A stretch of 64,000 bases of DNA from Acorus gramineus. Lineage: Eukaryota > Streptophyta > Magnoliopsida > Acorales > Acoraceae. The translations under genes were made by a program, and so were the position numbers. Positions 56,166 to 64,000 of the stretch are shown in pieces; the stretch's first letter is position 1; every line of letters starts with the position of its first letter. The notes beneath the pieces were generated by a model. The model saw nothing but the letters and a program-made list of their open reading frames with translations, ran no database searches and had not been told where the DNA came from. The stretch is from NCBI GenBank assembly GCA_030737835.1, contig JAUJYN010000036.1, positions 248,001 to 312,000 of the forward strand, in the 5' to 3' direction.

Positions 56166-57725
56166 CTGCAAGGTAGGGGCATCCAACTGGTGAGAAACAA
56201 CACAATTTACACATAGAAATACATTAGAAATACCCAATACTCGGACAAGCATGCATACGGGCTCGCACGCATGCGAGCACACACATACGCACGCGAGTCC
56301 GAGTGCCTTGACACCTACCCGAATACTCGGGCAGCCACACGCATGGCCCCCCGCATGCGCACGCACGAATGCGCACGCACGCACGCACCCCAGCACCCTC
56401 GGCGCACTGCCGCGCGCCTGCCCGCGCGCACAGATGCGCTGCCGCGCGCACGTGCACGCTCGCGCACGGCCACGCGCACTGCGTGTCTAGCCCTCGCACC
56501 CCCGCGTGCACTGCGCCCCCCGCGCAGCACCCCACGCACGCCCCAGCACGCTCACGCACGGGTCCCCAGCCCCGCGCCCAGGCGCATGCCCAGGTGCACT
56601 GCCCGCGCACGCGCACGCTCGCGCGCACGCCTACGCACCCCCGCTCGCGCCAGCACCCGCGCGACCACTCCGCGCACATGCGCCCGCGCGCGTCTGCGCG
56701 CCCTCCAGAGCCTGCTAGCGCCCGCCTGCGCGCGCGCCGGCGCATGCACGCGCGCAGACTGCCCCCAACGCGCGCCCAGCCCCTCCTAACCCCATTTTAA
56801 TCCTTTCCAACCCCTCACACACACCCTAATACATCTACCCAACATGCATGACCTCCCTAACCTCACCTTAAGCCATGAAAACCAAGAAAAGAAGGGGAAA
56901 TGCTCACCTTGGGGGGGGAACGAAAGGGGGAGGTTCGGGGGCCCTCGACGCACCCGCGACCACCTCAACCGCCACCACCACTACCACCACCTCCTCAGCC
57001 TCTCCTCAGCCTCCTCTTCAGCCGAAAATCAGGGGGGAAGGATCATGAGGGGGAGCTTGAGAGAAGGGAAGAAACAAGCAACCACCACACAAAACTCACC
57101 TTCACTTCCTCCTCCACCTCCTCCTTCTCATTGGGGATTTAAAACAAACACATGGGGGGGTGTGTTTGAAAAGAGAGAAGGAGTGCAATGTGAAGTCGAC
57201 GTGGGGGTTTGGGAGGGGAGAGAGAGAGAGAGAGATATTTATCACCCAAAATATCTAAAGGGGAAAAGACTAAGTCGCCCTTTGACTAGAAATTCTGCGC
57301 AAGCTTCACTGGAACAGCCATAACTTCCTCGATACAGCTCCGAATTGCACGATTCCAAGTCCATTAGAAAGCCAAGAGGATTATCTACAACTTTCATGTT
57401 TATGACAAGATCAAATAATCCCTCTAAATTTTCCGAAATTTGACCTAAACATAGAACAGGGCTGCTGCCAGAATTTCCATCCCCGGGGTATACTTGGAAA
57501 AATACCCATAACTTTTACTACATAAATCCAGTTGATCTAATTCCACTTCTGTACGAAAGATAACTCAAAACTGGACATCTCATATTAAACTCATATTTAA
57601 ACCTCTTTATCTTGGATTTTAACAAAATCAAATCCAAATACCAAATTGGAAATACATAACTTCTAGAAAAAAAATTATGTAGCCAAATTTTCAAACAGAG
57701 CGCTCCAAATGACACAAGCACAACA

Positions 57726-58336
57726 CATGAGAAGGAGTTAGAGAGAAGGGAATCAAACACAACAACAACACTCAAAGCTTGCACACACACATACCTTCTC
57801 TTTTCCTTTTTAGGTCTTTCTTCTTCTCGTTCTTTTTCTACTTCTATTTGCACAAACTAAGAAGAGGGAGTGAAGGAGAGAGTGAGAGGGAGAGGGAGAT
57901 GGAAGGGGACGCCCACTAATAGTGTCCACACACACACACACACACACTCACACACACACACTCACATTTATGAGAAAAAGTGGGTTGGTGAGGCTTGACT
58001 TTGAGTCAACCCAACCAAACAAAAAAACAAAAACCCTTGACTAGTCAAAGGTCATCTTTGACTAGTCAAGGTATTCGTTAACCTGGTCAAAGTCCCCCTT
58101 TGACAATCCAAATTCGGTCAAAACCTGGATACGATTTGAAACTGCCAAATTTTCTAAAACGTTACCGGAATTCGATGAAATTTTTATGAGTGGCTCAAAA
58201 TGGCACCAGGACTCATAATATGCAGATAGATAAAAGTCCAAAATTTTAGCGGCTCCGATCGAAAAAGAAAAATTGGAAAACTGCCAGAAATGAACCAAAG
58301 GTGACCAAAAGGCTAAGAAGTGACACATATATAACA
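57726..58336 (-). mobile_element. 5' LTR of chromovirus B, U3 segment
   Basis: Resumes after LTR C. It includes an (AC)n run (57928-57965), TTTGACTAGTCAAGG direct repeats, the alpha-type U3 (CGTTACCGGAATTCGATGAA) and the terminus CACATATATAACA at 58336. Confidence 0.8.
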
Positions 58337-58590
58337 ATCCTGTTCAAGGATCCTATTCGCGGGTGATCGCAGATACGACAAGTTTTTGGGACTCCACGAC
58401 CCACCAATAGAATTGTATAGCAAGTAGATCAAGGTTGAGCAAAGAAAGTAACTTTTTATTCATTAATTGGATAAAGGTTACAAAAAAAAGGGTTTCAACC
58501 CTCTGCTCGGTCTTGTACTCGTCCCTTCCCACGAAGTCGCCCCTCACTCACAGTTTGGTGCAGTCCGGGAAGCTCTTCGTTGCTCATCTC
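58337..58590. other. Element D sequence resumed, non-coding
   Basis: Contains a T-rich CTTTTTATTCATTAATTGGA, resembling the stretch before F's antisense ORF end (32691), so it probably lies downstream of antisense ORF b. No coding signal. Confidence 0.5.
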
Positions 58591-59797
58591 TCAAAAACCA
58601 CGAGAATGATCAGCATAGCCCAAGCGGTATCCGCTGATGAAGTCTAGAAGGCAATCTTCCTCATCACCCTCATAGGCTTCGTGGAGCGACCGCAACTGAT
58701 GAGTTATGGAGAGGGAGGCGGCATCAACAGAGGCTTGCAAATTCCTTGAAGGGCTGCCGGAGGGGAGGAGGACACTCTGTAGACGGTCTCCGGGAGTAGG
58801 AGCAGCATCAGCCCCAGTGCTCGAGGTCACTGGGGGCACCGCCGGCAGGGCGTAAGCATTCATGTCACGGGTGGGAAGAACAGGTTCCTCAGTAGGAACA
58901 GACGATGAAGAAAAATAAGAAGAAGAGGAAAATGATCAAACTCCAGGTGGAGATGGTGGAATAGAATGCGGAGGTGACAAGGTTAAGTCCACCGGGAGGG
59001 CAATGGAATTTGATCCATAACCCAGCCGGAGGAGCCTCGAGGAGCGCCGCCTCGCCCCGTTGTGCAAGGCGGTGGTAGGAGGAACAGGACCAGAGCCACC
59101 CTCTGACTCAACCACACTGGCAAGAAAAGTTGCATTGGGTGGAGCACGTCGCGGTTCCTTTAATTCAAGGAGCTCCCACCACGATTGGTCCGGATAGTCT
59201 ATCACCCATGAGATGTCGCCCATCTTCACTTCCTCGACCTCCGGCCTGGGGGCATCCACCATCGACCTCCGAGGGCGACACAAATGGCGATGGGACGAGT
59301 TCCAACCGTCTGGCATCCATGAACCCCGGACCCGAATCCGGCGACTCTCCCAGTCGTGGATGTCGCCCCGTGCCATGCCGAGGACTAGCTCTGGCGCTCT
59401 GGCCCGACGAGAGACGTAGAAGGGCGGGGATCGCCCGGAGGATAAGGCCTTGACCTGAGAGATCCAACGGACATCGGTCAGGCCCAGCTGAACTCCTGTC
59501 TTCTTCCCCAACGCGACCACGCACATCAAGACGCAGTATACATTGGGAACGACCAGAATGGGATGGAGGCCAAAAAAATCAAGAAACTCTGCCACCAGGC
59601 GTGGCAGAGGGAGAGAAAGACCCACCCCCATCTGTGAAATAGCTGGGATGGAGGAGAACGGAATCAATGTGAAGGGTGGGGACTTCATCTTTGGCCAACT
59701 TCTCAACCACGAAGTCAAACGAGAGGCCCAACTCTCTGTGGAGGGCTGCGGCCATGGCAAATTCCTCCATGATAATGAAGGAAGACGTGAGATGGGA
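58591..59797 (-). pseudogene. Antisense ORF b of element D
   Basis: Minus strand, near the 3' LTR. The upstream frame reads MEEFAMAAALHRELGLSFDF and EVPTLHIDSVLLHPSYFTDG (59770-59630), then shifts to GVGLSLPLPRLVAEFLDFFG, VVPNVYCVLMCVVALGKKTG, FYVSRRARAPELVLG and WESRRIRVRGSWMPDGWN, with a Ser/Pro-rich middle. A single TGA (58936-58938) interrupts the frame, which goes on through ITHQLRSLHEAYEGDEEDCL and SGYRLGYADHSRG to 58591. It shows the same head-to-tail plan as antisense ORF a, whose corresponding tail is NSGYCQGYED. Homologues in other Tat elements have no known function; the fold seen in plant retroelement proteins of this type starts with LPLPxxVxxFL. Confidence 0.68.
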
Positions 59798-60125
59798 CGA
59801 GGGGCTCCTCCCTATCACCCCCCTTTTTTTATATCCATTGAAGTGGCGCCTCGAAAAGACAGCCGCACTTATTTCACTGGGAGTATCGAGGAGTAATCAT
59901 CAATGCCAATAAAAAGGGGATTCACAGAATCCGATGGGATGTTGACGTTTGGATTTCCCATACGCCATTTAGAGGCCACGCCCCATTAAGGCTAACAAAG
60001 CAAAATCCTCTGTCAAATACTTGGCGATCAGAGAATCCCGAGAAGGTAGACGACCAGATCTTTGACCCCCAAAGAGGAATGGGGGTGAGGTGATTTATCA
60101 TGATCTCCTGCTCACTCGACAAGCC

Positions 60126-60148
60126 AAAAGAGCAGAAGAGGGGGCATC
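60126..60148 (+). promoter_or_regulatory. Polypurine tract of element D
   Basis: AAAAGAGCAGAAGAGGGGGCATC sits directly before the 3' LTR start TGTTGAGG; the core GAAGAGGGGG is the likely plus-strand primer. Confidence 0.78.
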
Positions 60149-60934
60149 TGTTGAGGTAAAAATCCTCACCGAGACACGTGTAACCTCAAGGGGTATTGCG
60201 TCACACCAGGATGAACGTGGGCTTACCGTGGGACCCACGAATCCGAGTTCCAATCCTTGGTCATGATGACTCTCCCAGATGTGCTGACACGACTAGATCC
60301 AGTGTCTATTTGAGCGGTTGGGCACCCAAAGGCGAGTAGTCTAAGGCACAACCAAACATGAGGTCTGGTCGGTCGACCTTTACTCCTCGGAGGCGAGTAG
60401 TCTAAGGCACGACCAAACACGAGGTCTGGTCGGTCGACCTTACTTCTCGCAGACATGCTATGAAACGTACGGGCGAGCACGTCAAGAGACCTTGAGCAAG
60501 AAGAAGAAACTGTCAGAAGACCACTAACGCCTATAACTCCCGAGGTAGCATTTAAGGCCCATTACCAACAGAACGTGGGTAGTCAAGGACCGATGTGGAA
60601 CATAAATACCGGGGGCGTTTCCCTGGAAAAAGGCCCACTAAGCACTTAGTGGCAAGGCGGTTACAAGGACATTAAAAGAACTACATGTGACTTGATCCCC
60701 AAGGGGTACGTAGGCAGCCTATAAAGAGGTCGCGCGCTCAGCACTCTACAGGCACAGTCGAGAATGGTGAAGATAGTTACCCATTGAGTCAAACCCAATC
60801 ATTGAGCTCTGTTTGTGTTATTTCCTCTTCAGTCGTGGAGAGACTTGAAGCATAGCTGTGAGAATTCGTATTGCTTGAGTTCTTTTTCTCAGTAAACTTA
60901 CAAATCTAACTGAAGGGGAAAAATATCCTCCTCA
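60149..60934 (+). mobile_element. 3' LTR of element D (786 bp)
   Basis: TGTTGAGGTAAAAATCC to ATATCCTCCTCA. Very similar to the 5' LTR, with two instead of three 60-bp units. Differences such as CTGTGACATTTGTCAT versus CCGAGACACGTGTAAC near the 5' edge show some divergence since insertion. Confidence 0.93.
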
Positions 60935-60939
60935 CATAT
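60935..60939. repeat. Target site duplication CATAT (right of element D)
   Basis: Partner of 39521-39525. Confidence 0.93.
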
Positions 60940-61160
60940 CTATTAATGAAGTGTTTTATGCAATTTCAATTATGCTTATATTATTAATTTGTTTTGATAT
61001 TACTTTGTTATTATTTTGTATCTAAAATTATTATATATATAATATTTATATTAGTTCTGCTACATGAGCCCTCCTCTGGCCTCAACCTCATCCGACCTCT
61101 ACCTCCACCTTTTTTCAGATACAGCTATAAATACGTATGAATATATTAGAATTTTATATA

Positions 61161-61168
61161 CAGATACA
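61161..61168. repeat. 8-bp target duplication CAGATACA (left)
   Basis: Matches 62149-62156 exactly; an 8-bp duplication is the mark of hAT transposition. Confidence 0.9.
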
Positions 61169-62148
61169 CAGTGACAGAGCCAGGATTTTTATAAAAGGGG
61201 GGGCTAATGTGACTTATATAAATATTTTCTAAAGTTGTATCATTATTTTTTTTTTATTTCAATCGCATAGATTAAAAATATGTATAAAATGAAAATAAAG
61301 ACATTAATATAAAACATATCACTAAATAATTATAAAAAATAATTATCATATTTTACAATGATATGTCATATTCAATATTGATAATTCACAAAAAAAAATG
61401 TTAAAACATTAATCTAATAAGCAATACATACCTTTAAATTTGATCTCAACGAGGTTTTATATTCTGAAAATGTTGAATGATTTGATTATTTTAAATATTT
61501 ACACAAATATTTTAAACTTTAAATAAATTAGTAACAATGACAATAAGATAAAAGGAAAAAATTATATACTTTTGAAGTGTTGATGGAGGTGAGGAGAGGA
61601 TTATAGATTGTAGATTCTTGATTTTGGGACAAAAAATAAAAATTATGGATGTTTTTTTAGAGATGATGATTGATATTAGAAAGAGTTCATGTATATATAA
61701 AAAAAGATAAAAAAAAATTATTTTTTCAAGATGGGCATCTAGGTGGGGACGTTGAGGAGTGGGATTTGTGCCTCCATGATTGTTTGTGGGATATGGACAG
61801 AAGAAGGCTTGGGATAAATGAAACATGAGAGTAAAAAATAGCTTTTATTTTATGTGGAGGGGGGAGGGTTATTAAAAGAAGGGTGAGGGCACACTATACA
61901 CGTGGATGATCGAGATGGATAATAGATGGTTGTTTTATTATTATTTTATTTTATTTTATTTTGAGTTGTGAGCTAATGCTATTTAGGGAATTTCATATGT
62001 AGGTAGGACCCATGATCTATGGGCATTAATTAAAATTGATCTACCAAAAAAAATTAATAGGACCTAGAAAAAAATTAAAAGGATCTATAAATAAATAAAT
62101 AAAATCCAAGGGGTCCCCCCCCCCGTTCCTATGGTGGCTCCGCCACTG
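61169..62148. mobile_element. Non-autonomous hAT-type DNA transposon (980 bp)
   Basis: Ends CAGTGACAGAGCCAGGA on the left and TGGCTCCGCCACTG on the right (inverted: CAGTGGCGGAGCCA), with 8-bp CAGATACA duplications. The interior is AT-rich with no transposase ORF. The terminal sequence is a common plant hAT-like type. Short C and G homopolymers lie just inside both ends. Confidence 0.87.
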
Positions 62149-62156
62149 CAGATACA
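62149..62156. repeat. 8-bp target duplication CAGATACA (right)
   Basis: Partner of 61161-61168. Confidence 0.9.
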
Positions 62157-62188
62157 TAAGAGTATATTAGTTTTTTCAGATACAGATG

Positions 62189-64000
62189 TGTTAGGCTTGT
62201 GTCATTTGGAGCCATTTCGGTTAAGCCTTGGTCACTTCTGGGTCATTCAGGGGCTTTTTAATTTTTCGATCGGAGCCGCTAAAATTTTGGCTTTTAGCCA
62301 CCTGCGGGAGTTAGAGTGCTCTGATTGAAAATCTAACTGCATATTATGAGTCTTGGTGCCATTTTGAGCCACTCATAAAAATTTCATCGAATTCCAGTAG
62401 CGGTTGGAAAAAAATATGCAGTTTCGAATCGTATCCGGGTTTTGGTCGATATTGGATTGTCAAAGGGGAGACTTTGACCAAGTCAATGAAGACTTTGACC
62501 CAGGTCAAAGATGAACTTTGACAAGTCTTTGAGTTTTGTTTTTTAGCTTGGCTAGGTTGACTTAGTCTAACCTCACCCACCCCCTTTTTCACCATTTAAT
62601 GTGGTGTGTGTGTGTGTGTGAGTGATGGTGTAGGCGTCCCCTTCTTCTCCTCCTCTCCCTCTCACTCTCTCCACTCCCTGGTTTTTCTTTGTGTTGTGTG
62701 TTAAGTAATAGAAGTAGAGAAAGAAGGAGAAGAAGAAAGACTAAAAAAGGAAAAGAGAAGGTATGTGTGTGCAAGCTTTGAGTGTTGTTGTTGTGCTTGA
62801 TTTCCCTTCTCTCTAACTCCTTCTCATGCCTCTTCCCCACCCCTGCTTTCATCCAATAAAGGCTTGAGGAGTGGCTGAGGAGGTGGTGGTAGTGGTGGTG
62901 GTGGTTGAGGTGGTCGTGGGTGTGTCGAGAACCCCGCACCTCCCCATTTCCCTTCCCCTGTTTTGGTAAGGCAGCACTGTCTTTTAAAGATCTCAGTGAA
63001 TCTAGTATTTAGAGGCATATTTTTAGGATTATGTCTTCTTATGATTTGATCAGCTATGTGTCTAGATGTTATATATGAAATTTGGGGTCATTATGATATC
63101 TGTGGTGTAAGTTAGAACCAGTTTTGCATGACCTATCCAGATTCGCGCAGGAATTGACCTGCTTCGGGAAATGATTTGTTTCGGGCTTGTAGAGGAAAAA
63201 TTAGGTTCTAATGTCTTCATGGATTATGATCCCAGCATATCATAGAATGTGCATGATTTATTTCATAATTTGTGGAAGTGTATTGGGTGCTGTGAAGACC
63301 AATTAGTAGGGCTGGTTGCAGCAGGTTTAGCAGTTTTGCTTGGTTGAGTGTCAAAGAGTTGGTTGCATGTGTCTTGGGTGATAATATGGAAGTATCAGGG
63401 GTTAGGGTCTTCATGAAGTAAGCTTATATGTGTGATAGGAGGTTCCATAATTTAATTATGGATCATTGGTTGTGTTTTGTAGATCTCGTAGACCGGACGC
63501 GCGGCGATCCGGGTATCGGTGAGTGGTTCGATCCAATCCCCCCCCCCCCCTCTCGGGATGCGCTCGACGCGCGTAGACGCGCGTCGCGCATCGATGGGCC
63601 CCCCTAGCTATACTACTTGTGTAGATAAGTAGTATGGCCATGCATAAGCTGTAATATGTAGATATCTGGCATGCTAGGCTTATATACATGTATTGTATTC
63701 ATGTATGAATGATTGTGTTGCATGAGCCCCTCTAGTATGGGCATGTATGTTGTAAATGTGTATGGATGTATAGAATTTGGCATGTCTTAGGTGGTATTGT
63801 AATACTACTCCCACCATATTAATGGGAATATACAGTATGATTAAGTCTGGGTTAATAATGGGCACCTGCCTAATATTCCCTTGCGATAAGACTCGAGGGC
63901 GTGGTGTAGCTGTTGCGCCCATGCTAATGGGGCAAAGCTATGACCAGCTTCATGAGATGATGATCTCTCTCGCCCTCTCCCTCTAAACGAACTAAGTAAG
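62189..64000 (+). mobile_element. Chromovirus LTR7, U3 and middle part, runs off the window
   Basis: Starts TGTTAGGCTTGTGTCATTTG and is colinear with LTR3 (11672 to about 13440), including the (GT)n run (about 62601-62621) and the exon-like segment 63483-63518. Its U5 end lies beyond base 64000. The left 5-bp flank is AGATG. Confidence 0.85.
63483..63518 (+). other. Conserved 36-nt exon-like segment in LTR7
   Basis: Same length as in LTR3. The acceptor here reads TTTTGTAG instead of TTTTGCAG, so the invariant AG is kept; GTGAGTGG follows. Confidence 0.42.

Larger units (their letters stand above)
53757..57725 (-). mobile_element. 5' LTR of chromovirus C (3969 bp), beta-type U3
   Basis: From TGTCACGCCCCAGGCGTCCC to ATGACACAAGCACAACA. 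It interrupts the LTR of B: at 57726 the sequence resumes with CATGAGAAGGAGTTAGAGAG of an alpha-prime LTR. It contains a 271-bp tandem duplication, two 43-bp units, a doubled region near 54880-55180, the GC-rich block (about 56240-56790) and the exon-like segment 56127-56165. Longest LTR in the window. Confidence 0.85.
48570..58336 (-). mobile_element. Truncated chromovirus B nested in element D
   Basis: Minus strand: 5' LTR (51452-58336, itself interrupted), PBS, gag, protease and RT, then an abrupt end at 48570. The 3' half is missing. The flank after its LTR end at 58336 is ATCCT; the matching duplication was lost in the deletion. Confidence 0.82.
39526..60934 (+). mobile_element. Tat-lineage Ty3/gypsy element D, with nested insertions
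   Basis: Complete ends: 5' LTR 39526-40371, 3' LTR 60149-60934 and matching CATAT duplications. Internal order is gag, protease, RT, RNase H, archaeal-type RNase H and integrase on the plus strand, then two antisense ORFs. A minus-strand chromovirus (B) interrupts it at about 48570-58336. Without the nested material the element is about 11.6 kb. The integrase-before-LTR order, dual RNase H and lack of a chromodomain place it in the Tat lineage. Several stop codons and frameshifts make it non-autonomous. Confidence 0.9.

Overview
This is plant (angiosperm) nuclear DNA made almost entirely of nested LTR retrotransposons. The evidence is Ty3/gypsy Gag-Pol remnants of two kinds (Tekay/Del-like chromoviruses and Tat/Ogre-like elements), solo LTRs with 5-bp target duplications, a non-autonomous hAT element and hairpin MITE-like repeats. 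I found no host protein gene, tRNA, rRNA or CRISPR array that I can support. The species cannot be fixed from the sequence.

Region by region. (1) 1-1668 is the gag-protease part of a young chromovirus on the minus strand, cut by the window edge, with a 3.1-kb 5' LTR at 1669-4782. It sits inside another long LTR (4783-5934). (2) 5935-28647 is an old, minus-strand Ogre/Tat-like element (called G): integrase C-terminus at 6219-6511, a tandem-repeat patch where RT, RNase H and most of integrase should be, then protease and gag (21.1-24.0 kb), PBS and a 1.3-kb 5' LTR. G was invaded by a 14.2-kb pile of LTRs (6966-21149, flanked by GTACA) and by a solo LTR (25013-27958, flanked by TGAAA). (3) G itself interrupts the gag of a plus-strand Tat element (F), which continues at 28648-34210 with a ribonuclease H, integrase, a ~50-bp tandem array, an antisense ORF and a 3' LTR. 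(4) 34211-39520 is AT-rich, without genes, holding inverted-repeat elements. (5) 39526-60934 is a complete-ended Tat element (D) with TSD CATAT, two LTRs, gag, protease, RT, two RNase H domains, integrase and two antisense ORFs. It is broken by a decayed chromovirus (B, 48570-58336) that in turn holds a third chromovirus LTR (C). (6) 60940-62188 holds a 980-bp hAT-type element, and from 62189 another long chromovirus LTR runs off the end.

How the parts relate. The chromovirus LTRs (2.1-4.0 kb) share a U5 end reading GGGGCGTGACA in element orientation, but carry at least three different U3 starts, so the family looks mosaic. Seven copies keep a 36-39 nt segment bounded by splice-like AG and GTGAGT signals, with a second conserved TTTTCAG acceptor near the 3' end; this is the best candidate here for an undescribed feature. 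Other unusual structures are the 14.2-kb LTR pile ending in U5 sequence on both sides within one target duplication, and an in-frame fusion of a chromovirus RT to a Tat antisense-ORF protein.
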